From contig NC_079147.1 in assembly GCF_945859685.1 (NCBI RefSeq), positions 93,178,315 through 93,242,314 of the forward strand: a stretch of DNA of 64,000 nucleotides, read 5' to 3'. This stretch comes from Eupeodes corollae (lineage: Eukaryota; Arthropoda; Insecta; Diptera; Syrphidae). Shown here piece after piece: positions 1 through 11,196 of the stretch (position 1 is its first letter; every line of letters starts with the position of its first letter). The notes under the pieces were generated by a model. That model was given only the letters and a program-made list of their open reading frames with translations, did no database searches and was not told the DNA's origin. A program made the position numbers and the translations under genes.

Positions 1-546
1 AATATGTCATAAATTTTCTAAAAAGTTATGTTTAAGGGGTTACATACATACAAGAAAATACCTACTACAAAATGTGGCAACAGTTGATTTATAACCCTAT
101 ATACATAATTCTACATACATTTAAAATATCTATGTATGTGGGATTGACAGTTTTGTTTAAAAAGTATGTCTCAAAGGCATTTTTATAAAACAAAAGTTTA
201 ATAATTCATAAAATCTGCCTTAGCATAGCACCGGCATTTACTCAAAGGATAAAAGCTGCACACATTCATAAGATATGTATATATATGTAATATAGCCCAT
301 TCAATATATACCTACCTTATGATTTGGATACAATTTTTAAAGCTTTGATGTTAAAAGTATTAATTATGAGTTTTAAAATGTGAGCAATTACTCTTAAAAT
401 GTGACGTGGTAAAATGTACACCTACTCTAGGAAGCTTCTTTGAGGACTTATCATTTACTCGGGAGGGTTATTACCCGTGAAAATATTTATCTTTTGAAGC
501 ACAAAAAGACTTAAAATCCTACCATTCTAAAACAAAACCATCATAG
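1..546. other. AT-rich sequence, no gene seen
   Basis: No reading frame, structured RNA or recognised repeat is visible here. The stretch is AT-rich and ends where the R1k repeat begins. Confidence 0.5.
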
Positions 547-1447
547 AAAAAAGAGGCTGGGATGCGACCCACACTGATAACTACCCATCCCGTCTGTCGA
601 TTTGTCTCGCTTAAAAGTTTGTCTATATGTACTCGTATCAATTTTTACCAAATTTGCGTACTATTTTTTGTAGATTTTATTTTTTTTTTTGAAAAAAACG
701 GACTGTTGGATTTTTATATAAAAATTACTGAATATTGAAAACAATATTTTCTGTGAAATAAAATAAGTTTGAAGCCTAAATTTCAAGTTTTTGAAAAGAT
801 ATTTGAATCGATATTCAATTTTTACCAACTTTGAGAAATGTTATTTTTAGATTTTTATTTTTTAAAGAAAAAACCGTCAATTCGATCTATCTCAAAATCT
901 TATCAGATGTCAAAAACATTATTTTTCGTCGCACAAAATTGTTTTGGAGGTGAAATCATATTTCAGCCGTAAAATTTTGGAGGTGACAAATTTTTTTTTT
1001 CAGTTTTATTGATTTATAAAAAAAACCGTTATATTGATTTTTTTCAAAAAATATACCTGTTTGGTATCACGTTACAATTTATTATAAAAAATTTCATTCA
1101 AGTGTCTAGCGTTTTTGGTGCGTAAGATATTTAGGGTTAATTTCCACATTTTTTCGAACTGCTATGGTAAAAAAACCACCCACGCAATTTTTTTGAGAGC
1201 AATTTCTGCATCTTTCTGCCTTATTATCTGTATAAAAAAATGTATTTGAAGTCGATATCTCTTCTGGTTCTTGAGCAATGGGGGATGAAAAAAAACGTCG
1301 CGAACGTACGGACATACGGACGCACGCACAGACATCTTTCTAAAAATCTTTTATTTCGACTCTAGGGACCTTGAAACGTCGAGAAATGTCAAAATTTTCA
1401 ATTTGACAAATCGGACCCATTACAATAACTTCCTATGGGAAGTTAAA
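547..1447 (+). repeat. R1k interspersed repeat, copy 1
   Basis: A non-coding repeat of about 0.9 kb. It opens with GAGGCTGGGATGCGACCC and ends near CTTCCTATGGGAAGTTAA. A second long copy lies inverted at 54612-55637, and shorter pieces occur at about 4735-5010, 14505-14540, 16495-16545, 47390-47454, 47898-47980, 50045-50200 and 53190-53215. Short open frames inside it (for example 1106-1315 minus) are not conserved between copies, so I treat it as non-coding. The superfamily is not recognised. A non-autonomous DNA element or Helitron-like repeat is possible, but no diagnostic ends were seen. Confidence 0.75.
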
Positions 1448-1790
1448 AATAGAGTTTTTTTGAAGGTATTGGCACGATAAAAAGATAGAAATTTTAGAGC
1501 TCTTAAGCTTACGTTTTGACCAAAAGATAATATTGGGTTTAAAGTACCAAAAGCAGATTATTTTTGTGCTTTCAACTTAAACAAAAGATACAAAAAAAGT
1601 TTTAAAATTAAAGTTTGTTGAAAATTTATATGGAGTGAGAAATATGATTTCTCGTTTTAATACTTGGATTTGAAATTTGTCCCAGTTACATTCTTTTCCC
1701 ACTACAGACTTAAGTAAAAAGTGCATTTTAACTTGTGCTTTATTCAAGGATTATTTATTGAAGTTATTGTCATTTCTTTTTATAATGACA
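1448..1790. other. Unassigned AT-rich sequence
   Basis: AT-rich flank between the R1k repeat and the LINE. The small open frame at 1677-1877 has no recognisable domain and its 3' half runs into the LINE 5' region, so I do not call it a gene. Confidence 0.4.
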
Positions 1791-1794
1791 TTAT

Positions 1795-4590
1795 TGGCAA
1801 ACGAGAGAGGGGGGAGAGGTGTTTCCACTAAGGCACCTCTCCTTATCCAGGCGGCAGCGGACGAATTCTCGAGATAGAATCAACGGTGGCGTCTACAGTT
1901 CCAGTAAGGTTGAACTACTTAGTGAACACCTTATAGGGCTTCTTCGACATATTCGGAGCCCAGGCCTGTAAGGAGCGGTTTATCCGGCTCCCCTTCCTTG
2001 GAGTTATACTAAGGATCTGGCCCTGCAGGTTGGGGGTTGTGCCACAGGATGACTACCTGACCACGTAAAAAAATCAAAATTGCGAATCGCCTACGAGCCA
2101 TGGATACGGGCGGATTTACTGTTGACAACCCAAGCAAACGAAATAAGAACAACGAACTCCGGATCTGTACGTGAAATGTTAGGTCCCTTAACAGACCACG
2201 TGCAGCCAAGCAATTAGAGAAAGCCCTTAACTGCTGCAAGGCAGATATTACCGCCATTCAAGAAGTGCGATGAGATGGACCACTTAAAGACTGCGATGTA
2301 TACTATGGCGGCGTGGCGACTGCTACCGAGAACAAAGACAGCGTCTATTTGGGTGTGGATTTGTTGTTGAAACTGGGCTCAGGCAAAAAGTCTTGAGTTT
2401 CAACAGTGTGAGCGAGCGCATCACGACAATCCGCATCAAGGCTAAATTCGCCAACATAAGCCTAATATGCGCGCATGACCCAACAGAGGAGAAAGATGAA
2501 GACACCAAAGACATATTCTTCGAGCTCTTGGACAAGACATATGAGCAGTGCCCTGGCTATGACATTAAAATTGTCTTAGGAGATTTTAATGCCAAGCTAG
2601 GAAGAGGAGACATCTGGTGGGATAATCGGGAGTTACAGCCTGCACGACACCACCTCCGACAACGGATTCAGTCTGGTCGATTTCGCTGCGGGGCGAGACG
2701 TTCTGGTAGCTAGTACGCAGTTCACGCATCTTAATATCCACAAGGGGACATGGAAATCTCCTGATCAATCAACGGTCAACCAGATTGACCACATTGCGAT
2801 CACGCACGACACTTCTCCAGTATCCAGGATATCCGAGCATTCCGAGAGGCCAACATTGCCTCGGACCACTACCTCGTTGTAGCCAAGGTACGGCTACGGA
2901 TATCCCGATCCAAGCCAAAACAAGGAAGTACTGTGAGAAGATTCGACGTTAGACGGCTACAATCGCAAGAGACTGCGATGTCCTTTTCCGATCGAGTCTC
3001 TAATAACCTCTTAAGGAGTCCTATGCTTCCTGCATTGAGCATTGAAAACCAGTGGCAACATTTCCTTGCAGCCATCAGAGATGCCGCCTCTGAAGTGCTA
3101 GGTTTCACACGGCCACCACAGCGAAACCCCTGGTTTGACCACGAATGCCGGCAAGCGCACGCAGCGAAACAGCAGGCATACAAAACGGCGCTGCACAAAA
3201 GGACTAGAGCTGCTCGCGAGCTCTACGAGCAGAAGAGGAGAGAGGAACACCGGCTTCTTAGATGGAAAAAAAGAGAGCATGAGAAGCAAGCGATCCAGGA
3301 GATAGAAGGATGTCACAACAGGAATGAGGTTCGTAAATTTTACCAAAAGGTAAAAAAAACCTCCCAAGGGTTCCAGCCACGAACCGAAGCCTGTAAAGAC
3401 GATCAGGGGAACATCGTAGTAGAACCGCAGTCGATGCTGAGAATATGGAAAGATCACTTCTCCAAATTGTATATCGGCGATGACGAACCGAATTCCGCTG
3501 TAAGGGAGATAGAACCACTCGACCTCGGTGACGCAGACCAACAATTCCGCCTACCCGACCTTGACGAAGTGAAGATAGCTATATCTAAACTTAAGTCAAA
3601 CAAAGCTGCAGGAGCTGACGGCATCGCTGCCAAACTATTCAAAGCAGCAGGCGATGACTTGGTACGGAGCATGCACCAACTCATCTGCAAAATATGGTCG
3701 GAAGAAAGCATGCCCGATGAGTGGAATCTCAGCATAGTGTGCCCGATACATAAGAAAGGAGACCCTCTAAACTGCGCCAACTACAGAGGCATCAGTCTCC
3801 TTAACATTGCATATAAAATCCTCTCTGCCGTATTATGTGAACGTCTGAAGCAATTCGTCAAAAATCTGATTGGTCCTTATCAGTGTGTGGAAAGTCCACA
3901 ATCGACCAAATATTCACACTACGGCAGATCTTGGAAAAAACCCAGGAGCTTCAAATCGATACCCACCATCTCTTTATCGATTTTAAAGCCGCGTATGACA
4001 GCATCTATAGGGAAGAGCTCTACCGAGCAATGTCTAGCGAAGAATAACTCTTGCAAATCGCTGCTTCTTTGGACTTAGAAGGCAATTGAGAAGTAAAGTC
4101 CTCTCTCGAGCATGTAAAATCACCATCTATAAGACACTCATCATCCCGGCGGCGCTGAGGCCTGGACCCTGTCAAAGAAAGATGAGAGCGTCTTAGGATG
4201 CTTCGAGAGAAAAATTCTTCGGGTGATTTTTGGTCCCGTACGCATAGATGGAGAATGGAGGAGAAGATATAACGACGAACTGTACGGGCTGTACAGCGAC
4301 ACTGACCTAGTTAGCAGAATTAAAGTCCAACGGCTTAGATGGCTAGGTCATGTAGAGCGGATGGACATCAACGCTCCAGCCCGGAAGGTCTTCGAATCCA
4401 ATCCCGAGGGACGGTGCAGTAGCGGAAGACCGCTACTCAGGTGGCGCACGCAGGTGGGAGAGGACCTCAACCAACTTGGGGTGCGAAACTGGAGACAGCT
4501 AGCTAGGGACCGAGCTAGCTGGAGACGCTTATTGGTTGAGGCCCAGGTCCGCCCCGGACTGTAGCGCCACCTTAAGTAAGTAGGTAAGTT
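1795..4590 (+). mobile_element. RTE-like non-LTR retrotransposon (LINE family A), copy 1
   Basis: About 2.8 kb with a 5' untranslated region (about 1795-2099), a decayed endonuclease-reverse transcriptase frame and a short tetranucleotide-type tail (TAAGTAAGTAGGTAAG, about 4573-4588). The assignment rests on the endonuclease words NVRSL and VLGDFNAK, reverse transcriptase blocks, and the C-terminal motif RLRWLGHVERMD, which is typical of RTE-like elements. A second copy of the family lies on the minus strand at 25639-26983. Comparing the two shows that copy 1 lacks about 450 bp around position 4037. The 5' region has a 9-bp hairpin, GGAGAGGTG pairing with CACCTCTCC at about 1813-1843. Confidence 0.8.
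2100..4564 (+). pseudogene. Broken endonuclease-reverse transcriptase ORF of LINE family A
   Basis: The likely original start is the ATG at 2100. In order one reads an APE-type endonuclease (NVRSL; QEV; VLGDFNAK at about 2572-2595; SDHYLVVAKVR near 2860-2900), a basic linker, and a reverse transcriptase (NKAAGADGIAAKLFK; GDPLNCANYRGISLL; FIDFKAAYDSIY). The C-terminal RLRWLGHVERMD region lies at 4223-4564. Damage is heavy: two tryptophan codons have become TGA (near 2180 and 2270), several frameshifts follow (near 2340, 2640, 3890 and 4080), and the segment with the catalytic YADD box is deleted near 4037. In life the protein would nick target DNA and copy its own RNA into the nick. This copy cannot do so. 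Confidence 0.8.
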
Positions 4591-4734
4591 ATTGGTATGT
4601 TGAAATTATGTATAGAACAAATTACAGGCCAAATGCCCACCGTAACCTCGGCGATAGAAGTCCATCCGATAGTCTCAGTTTTCGATGATGTTGAGACATA
4701 ATTGAATGTCTTATATTTAAGTCTGGAATATTTT

Positions 4735-5010
4735 GTGATTAAAAAAATGATCTCATCTCCAAAATAATTTTTGAAACGAAGAAGAACGTTTTTGACGTCT
4801 GGTAAAATTTTAAGAAAAATCGAACTAACAATTCCTATCAAAAAATAAAAACCTAAAGAAACATACTAAAAATAGGTAAACATTGATTTTTGACTTAAAC
4901 GTCTTCTCAAAAATTTAAGATATTGATTTCAAACTAATGTCAACTAATATAAAATTTATCAGTAAAATTTTGAGAAAAATCGAATAGCTAAATTTTTTTT
5001 TACGAAAAAG
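4735..5010 (-). repeat. Partial R1k repeat
   Basis: The sequence matches the middle of the R1k copy at 55080-55450 in the same orientation, including the recurring words TGAGAAAAATCGAA and TTGATTTTTGACT, with many substitutions. The interval 4590-4735 before it is unassigned. Confidence 0.55.
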
Positions 5011-5084
5011 TAAAAAGTGAATCAATTAAGGCATTGACTTTAAATTTATTTAATTCTGTGCTGTGTTTTGTTGTTAACGTAAGA

Positions 5085-5505
5085 TATTGTTTTAAGAGAA
5101 ATCCAATCTATTTAACTGTTTCGCCGATGACAGTACCTTCAGATTTGTATATAAGTTTCTTTCCTTCGGATGTGGAAGTTCAACGGCAGCGAATGAAAAG
5201 CTCATTAAATTCTCATCTTGACAGCATGGGGAATCAAAAACCGTGTAGATTTAAATGCTTTGAAAACTGAATGCTGTCTCCTGTCGTTAAAGCGTAACAC
5301 ACCCGCAATGTCTCTTTCACTTGCATGCACTTTCAGTACTCGCAATGTGTATCAAAGATCATCTCTTATGAAATGCTCACATATTCGATTTGCCAAAAAC
5401 GCTGTAAGGTGTTTAGGATTTCTCCGACGATGCAAGAAATATTTCACCCCGTCAGATCTGATTGTAATTTACAAAGCCTTCATCCGGTGAGTCAAAAATT
5501 AAAAA
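5085..5505 (+). pseudogene. CR1/Jockey-like reverse transcriptase fragment (LINE family B)
   Basis: This is a piece of the reverse transcriptase palm and thumb. An intact metal-binding box FADD is encoded at 5121-5132. A frameshift follows, then VELQRQ-like sequence, AWGIKNRVDLNAL, and the thumb motif FLRRCKKYFTPSDLIVIYK. The same protein is encoded on the minus strand at 23921-25577, which fixes the family. Both ends are truncated and the reading frame changes at least twice. Confidence 0.75.
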
Positions 5506-5599
5506 AGATTAAAAACACTTCTGGAAATTTATAAGTATTAACAGAAAGTCTTTAGGGACTCAAAACTGTATAAAGTACTCCAGTTGTGTACCTAGTCTA

Positions 5600-6574
5600 G
5601 TGATATGAACGTTATTTGCGATTTACATATTTGCCTTCTGCTCCTTGTGAACCCTCTGATTTTTTGCCATCTTATGCTACTGATATTGGAAGTATAGACT
5701 TAACTGTTTCTGATGGTTTTGAAGCTCTAGCTAGTCTTGATGTAAATAAAAGTGCTGGGCAAGATAACATAGCCCCTATTGCACTAAAGAACTGTGATGT
5801 TTCTTTGGCATTACCGCTCAGCTTGATTTGCAATCAGTCTTTAAAAAGTGGCCAGTTCTTGGATCTTTTATATAACTCCAATATTTAACTCTGGCTCGAA
5901 ACAAAATGTGACCAATTATAGGCCTATCTGCAAATTGTCAGTGATCCCCAAAATGTCCGAAATGCTTGTCTGTAAAAAATTATATTTTTTTGTTAAGGAT
6001 TTAATATCCGTATACCAACATGGTTTTGTTTCTGGAAGATCTACTGCTACAAACCTTTCATTGCTATGCGATTCTGTACTTTGTGGGTTCGATAATGGTT
6101 TACAGACTGATATTATCTTTACAGATTTTGCAAAAGCTTTTGATAGAGTTAATCATAATATACTAATTTTTAACTTTTAAAAACTTGGTTTTCATTCTAA
6201 TTTTATAAAATGGATTTCTTCCTATTTAAAAATCGGGTTCGATTTGTAAAATTGTGAAAGTTTAAATCCAAAAGTATTGATGTAACTTCAAGTGTTCCGC
6301 AAGGAAGTCATATTGGCCCTTTGTTATTTATCCTTTTTATAAATGACATTCCGGTAAATTTTAAATATTCGACGTATCTTATGTATGCCGATGATGTCAA
6401 GATTTTCCGGCTCATAAAATTTTCTACAGACTGTCTGTATCTACAAGAGAATATCCAAAAACTTGCCGAATGGTGTAAATCTAATAAGTTGTTCCTGAAT
6501 GTTGCCTACCGTCAAGAGTCTTACATACAAAAAAAAACACCTATCATATTTGATTATACAATCAACAATACGAG
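5600..6574 (+). pseudogene. LINE family C reverse transcriptase, 5' part (split by family D)
   Basis: Reverse transcriptase blocks appear in order: VNKSAGQDNIAP, TNYRPICKLSVIPKM, VYQHGFVSGRSTATNL, FTDFAKAFDRVNH, and after a frameshift GPLLFILFINDIPV and the catalytic box YADD (6384-6395). It belongs to the CR1/Jockey-like group. Frameshifts occur near 5880, 6175 and 6300. The frame stops abruptly at 6574, where the tail of the minus-strand family D element starts. The thumb region of the same protein reappears at about 10485, so the family D element appears to sit inside this one. Confidence 0.75.
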
Positions 6575-7030
6575 TTTATTTTATTTTATTTTATTTTATT
6601 TATTTAGCTTAATACAAGCTATCATAACTTAACTTAACTTAACACTAGCTTAACATTTTTTTTTTTTTTTTTTTGCAGTTCTTATAAGTTTTCAACATTA
6701 ATTCATGTGGGCCCTAAGGCCCACATAAAAGCTCTTTAATGTACAAGAACTAACAATTTTGATTTTATTTAACTTAAAATAACAGGGGACGGCGAATTCG
6801 GACTCAACAAGGGAAAAAGTAAGGGTTATCTTTCAGATGGGATTTTGAAATGTTGAAATCGAAAACTACCATAGCAGCGTTGCAGTGACGAAGAATTCTG
6901 GACATTGGTTCAAAGTGCCCGTAGTTAGTACGGTGATGAGGGATATAGAAAAGGGAAACAGATCGCAGATTTCGAGGGTTGGTGTTAAGATGAATATCAC
7001 TCAGGAGTGCCGGGGAATCTATATTGGCCA

Positions 7031-8496
7031 TTAACAATTGATGAGATGAGCAAATAATATATCAGCGTTTTTGCATCTAATATATAAGGGTGGCAAACCT
7101 ATCAGTTTTAGTCGATCAGCATAAGGACGCAAGTCGTATGTATCATCCCAGGGGAGGCCACGTAAGGCAAATCGAACGAAGCGTCTTTGAACAGTTTCAA
7201 TTCTGAGTGAATGGTTTTCATAAAAGGGAGACCATACTTGGCATGCATATTCGAGATGAGGACGGACTAGGGAAATGTAAAGCGCTTTAGTTACATAGGG
7301 GTTGGAAAATTCTTTTGACCATCTCTTAATAAAACCGAGAGATCTATTAGCTTTATTAATAATTTGGTCAAAATGGAAATGGAAATTCAGGTGTTTGTCG
7401 CACATAATATCAAGATCTCTAATAAAATCGACTACGTTGACGGCGTCATTAAGGAAGTAGTATACTTTATGAGATGGGATTTGTTTGCGCGAAAAGGTCA
7501 TTTGTTTACATTTACCTACCTACATTTAACTCTAGGAAATTATGCATTATGCATGCACCAAACAAAAAAGATATTAAGATCATTTTGTAAAAGTAAGGAT
7601 GGAGCAGAGATAATCTTAAAAATTTTCTTATCATCCGCAAACATTAGGATATCTGAGTTTTTTGACTTAAGACAGACATCGTTAACAGATAAGATGAAGA
7701 GAAGGGGGCCAAGGTGACTACCTTGTGGGACTCCAGAAGTTGCATGTATCGGACTGGAGACTGAGTAACGGAAAAGGACTCTATAAGTTCTATTCGCAAG
7801 ATAGGAGTTTATCCAGTTTATAAATATAGATAAAAAGCCTAGGGCTCTTAGTTTGAGATAAATTATCTTATGAGATATTTTATCAAAGGCTTTGCTGTAA
7901 TCAGTGTATGCAACATCAACTTCTTTGCCATTCTCAAGGGCTGACAAAACTTTGAATATAAATTCAATTAGGTTAGTCGTAGTGCATCTACCTCTAAGAA
8001 AACCATGTTGAGCGGGGGAGAATAAAGGCTTGCAATGGAAATAAACGGAATCATAAACTAAGCTTTCAAAAAGTTTTGGAATGCATGAAAGTTTATCAAT
8101 AGGTCTATAATTGTTAATTTCAGTTTTATTGCCTTGTTTATGAATGGGAAAAATAAATGAATCTTTCCATATATGAGGAAATACACCTTGGGAAAGAGAG
8201 AGTTCAAAGAGTGTAGTTAGAGGCTTTGACAGAGAATGCATACATTTTTTAAGAACCACTGATTGGACGCCATCAGGACCAGGGCTAAAGTTTTCTTTGA
8301 GGCTTACGATTTTGGCAAGTACCATTTCTTTAGTTATTGTAAACGATGAAAGGGAGGTTTGAGTGCAACCATCTAAATAACTAAAGTACTGTGGATCAGG
8401 ATCATGCAGATGTTCAGTATACGATTTGCTTAAGTAATTAGAAAATAGATTTGATATAGTTGTTGGATCAGAGGAGACTATGTTGGAAAAACTCAT
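7031..8496 (-). pseudogene. Reverse transcriptase of LINE family D
   Basis: From the N-terminal side: FSPGPDGVQSVVLK, NNYRPIDKLSCIPKLFESLV, PAQHGFLRGRCTTTNL, YTDYSKAFDKISH, SGVPQGSHLGPLLFI and the catalytic box FADD (7630-7641). These are the fingers and palm of a non-LTR reverse transcriptase. The thumb (FIKRWSKEF, ALYISLVRPHLEYACQVWSP, ETVQRRFVRFALRGLPW) is in another frame at 7031-7501. The shift lies at about 7500-7545, beside a small duplication (GCATAATGCAT). All catalytic residues remain, so this is one of the better preserved LINE polymerases here, but it cannot be read as one protein. Confidence 0.8.
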
Positions 8497-8517
8497 TGAA
8501 GGTGGAAACCCATCAGA

Positions 8518-9640
8518 TTATCGTTTGACATTTACAAACTTGAACAATTTCCTTGCATCAGAAAGAAGGTTATTTTCCATTTGGTTAAGATATTGGTTAT
8601 AAAGGGATTCCTTTAATTCAGAGAAAGAATTATAGGCGAGAAGATAGTGGTTGTGATCAGTATCAGATTTGGACTGTAAAGAGATCTTCCAAAGCTTGTT
8701 ACGGGTATTTCTTAGGCTACGAAACTCTCTGTTGTACCAAGAGGGAGCAGAGGTGAAATCTTTTCTACGAGAGAACGGTACTGATTCTTCAATACAGTAC
8801 GAAAGAATCAAATAAAACCAATTTGTAAGGGACTCAACTGTTAAGTGGAGGGATCTTAATTCAAAATCGGCTGAGCTAAGAAGATTGTTAAGTTTGGAGA
8901 AATCAGCCCTACGAAAATCATAACAGTAATTTTCTATTTCAAAAAAGTTGTCTTCAAATTTAATGGGGAAGGAGAGATTAAGGGGTGGATGATAGCGATC
9001 CAAGGTTGAGAGAAGATGAGGGCTCGGGGAGACAACACAGTTATCGCAATCAGATGAGAATATAAGATCGAGGTGTCTCCCCATAAAGTTTGCTACTCCA
9101 TTTAGTTAAAAAAGGCCACAATTAGACAGACGATCAATGAACAGCGATTCAGATTTAGAAGAGATGTTAGTTGGAAAGAAGGATGTCTGATCATCTGAGG
9201 TAGACCAATTGAGATGGGGAAGATTAAAGTCACCTAGAACGATGATTAACAGCGGCTTGGTATGGTTTAATTTGTTGGGCTGGTCGAATATAACAACAAA
9301 GGACAAAAAGACAAAATTTAGGGAGTGTAACCTTAGCTGATACACCTTCAAATTCGATTGAAGTGGGAATACGGAGTAATGAACTTTCAAAATTACAAGC
9401 GATAGCTAAAAGCACACCACGACCGTGTGTATTACTCGCACATTCCACGACATCCATCCGATAGATGGAATAGTCGTTAGTGAAGAGCTCAGTACTAAGG
9501 ATATCAGGTGTGAGGTTTGTTTCGGTAAGGGCAAAGATGTCATAAGGAAGGTTTTTGGAGTTATTAAAGACGGCAGAAGTTTTAGACCTTAACCCTCTTA
9601 CATTTTGATAGTAAAGGCTAAGACATTTAGGTTTAGTGGT
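8518..9640 (-). pseudogene. APE-type endonuclease of LINE family D
   Basis: The minus strand encodes LYYQNVRGLRSK (about 9620) and ALTETNL, the N-terminal signature of LINE endonucleases. VLGDFNLPHLNW (near 9235) and the C-terminal APSWYNREFRSLRN linker (near 8740) follow. A frameshift near 9300 and another near 9100 split it into three frames. The enzyme would nick target DNA to prime reverse transcription. Confidence 0.75.
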
Positions 9641-9774
9641 CCTTAGGTTAGGAGCGATAGTATTTCTTCATATCTGCACGGGATTTTTGGATATGAGATA
9701 GTCATTTTGAAGAGATAAAAGACACAAAAGAGGTTAGGTCTTCTCTCACTTTTTGAGGAGAAATTTTAAGGCCA

Positions 9775-10450
9775 TCATGAAATTTCAATAAGTGCATCAC
9801 GTTTGATAGGGAGGCCTTCTTGGGAGATTAAAACCTTAATGTTTGTATTTGTTTTACCTTCAAAGCAAACAGAATATGGTTTGTCGTGCAGGAAAGCTAG
9901 GTAAAGACGAACATTATTGTAGATTTTGTGGTCTCTAAGACGGGACATAACATACCGATCATTAGTATTGGCCTCAGATAAATGTTTAGTTAATTTAACA
10001 TTTGGAGGGATCATTGGGTTAAGGAATCCTTGAGGTTCTTGGGAAACTGATGAAGAAGAAGTAGGGTTAATGGTGTGAGAATGGATGAAATTTGTATAAG
10101 CGGGTATTTTAGCAGGAGCTTCAACCATCGGAGAACAAAAACCAAGACCCGGATGAGAAGTTTTAAAAGAAACTCGTTTGGATGGAGGCTTTACAGATGT
10201 AGGAGAAGTTTTCCGTTTAAGGGCCGAAAGTTGGTTGGAGAGAGAAAAGTTTGGAAAGATTTGTGTTTTAAGGGTCCAGTTAGTTTCAATATTTTTTTTG
10301 GGATAAGGTTTGGGATTAGGTTGTTGATTAGGTTGGGGATTAGTTTTAGGACTAGGTTTGGGATTAGGTTTGGGAATAGGTTTGGAATTAGGTTTGGATT
10401 TGTTAGACTTAGATTATTATTGCTACTCATTCTGGATAGCCGCATTTGAC
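9775..10450 (-). pseudogene. ORF1 (RNA-binding) protein of LINE family D
   Basis: Two overlapping minus-strand frames lie just upstream of the endonuclease, where ORF1 is expected. The N-terminal part (10191-10450) has a run of PNLIPNL-type hexapeptides. The C-terminal part (9775-10128) contains DRYVMSRLRDHKIYNNVRLY and no visible CCHC zinc knuckles. The ORF1 role is inferred from position. A frameshift near 10130-10190 breaks it. Confidence 0.6.
10295..10402. repeat. Degenerate 12-bp tandem repeat (TTGGGATTAGGT) inside ORF1
   Basis: About eight imperfect copies of TTGGGATTAGGT run through 10295-10402. On the minus strand they encode alternating PNLI/PNLF/PNLV units, so the repeat period equals four codons. 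Confidence 0.8.
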
Positions 10451-10484
10451 CAATTCGTAAGTATCCTTTTTGGTGATGAAACAT

Positions 10485-10760
10485 CCAGTTATCATCATTA
10501 TATATTGCACTTGTTAGATCGGTACTGGAATATTGCAGCATAGTTTGGAATCATTATATGACACATTCTTCTAGAATAGAAAAAATAAAAAAACGTTTTA
10601 CTAGGTATGCTTTCTATAAATTAAATTGGAATATGGAAGTACCATGTTATCCATCTAGATGCCTGCTTATTGACATTCAAACGCTTGAAGTAAGGAGAAA
10701 ATATTTTTCAATAATGTTTGTATATTTATTGCTACTATTATTTTTGTACATATACTTCTA
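10485..10760 (+). pseudogene. LINE family C reverse transcriptase, thumb/C-terminal part
   Basis: The frame reads ALVRSVLEYCSIVWN, KIKKRFTRYAFYKLNW and SRCLLIDIQTLEVRRK, the usual LINE thumb and C-terminal motifs. It is on the same strand as 5600-6574, and I take it as the right half of that element, displaced by family D. The remaining frame to 10782 is hydrophobic and probably untranslated tail sequence. Confidence 0.65.
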
Positions 10761-10789
10761 TGTAAATCAATTATTATATTAACTTGTTA

Positions 10790-11196
10790 AGCTACTCGTA
10801 GTCTATAAGAGTTGTACTCTGTTTGACGAAATAAACTAAACTAAACAAAAAATTGAACAAAAACATATTATTAAAGAAAAATAATACAACTTAGTAGTTT
10901 AAATTTTTTTACTCAACTAACCTGAGAACAAGTTGAGACATTGACGCAAAATTTTAAACGATTTAGTCAAATGCTAAAGCCATTTTTAGCAATTTACTGA
11001 GCTAAAAAGATGATAAGGCTAATTTTAAACGATCATTTAGCTAAAGTTTTAATCACGGGATGGCTACTCAACTCAAGCACATATTTTGGAACAGATGGAT
11101 TATAAAAAATTTAATCTCAGGGTATGTTTGACAAGGTAGAGTTCGGCTCTTGGTTGAAAGCCTAAAACTAAGACAGAATAACAAATCGTAGGCTTA
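10790..11196. other. AT-rich intergenic sequence
   Basis: No gene or repeat recognised between the LINE tail and the Harbinger terminus. Confidence 0.4.

Larger units (their letters stand above)
6575..10460 (-). mobile_element. Near full-length CR1/Jockey-like LINE (family D)
   Basis: About 3.9 kb read on the minus strand: ORF1 (about 10450-9775), endonuclease (about 9640-8518), reverse transcriptase (8496-7031), a 3' untranslated region (7030-6607) and a tail of repeated TAAAA-type units (6575-6606, seen as TTTTA on the plus strand). The order ORF1, endonuclease, reverse transcriptase, A-rich simple tail is standard for this group. It interrupts family C, whose frame stops at 6574 and resumes near 10485. 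No clear target duplication was found, and about 70 residues of family C seem to be missing at the right junction. Confidence 0.8.

Noticed and set aside
1795..1850. HDV-like ribozyme at the 5' end of LINE A
   Set aside because: A 9-bp hairpin is present, but I could not fit the nested double pseudoknot. A covariance-model search would be needed to revive the idea.
6575..6606. Simple TTTTA microsatellite as an independent repeat
   Set aside because: It sits exactly at the 3' end of LINE D and is its tail.
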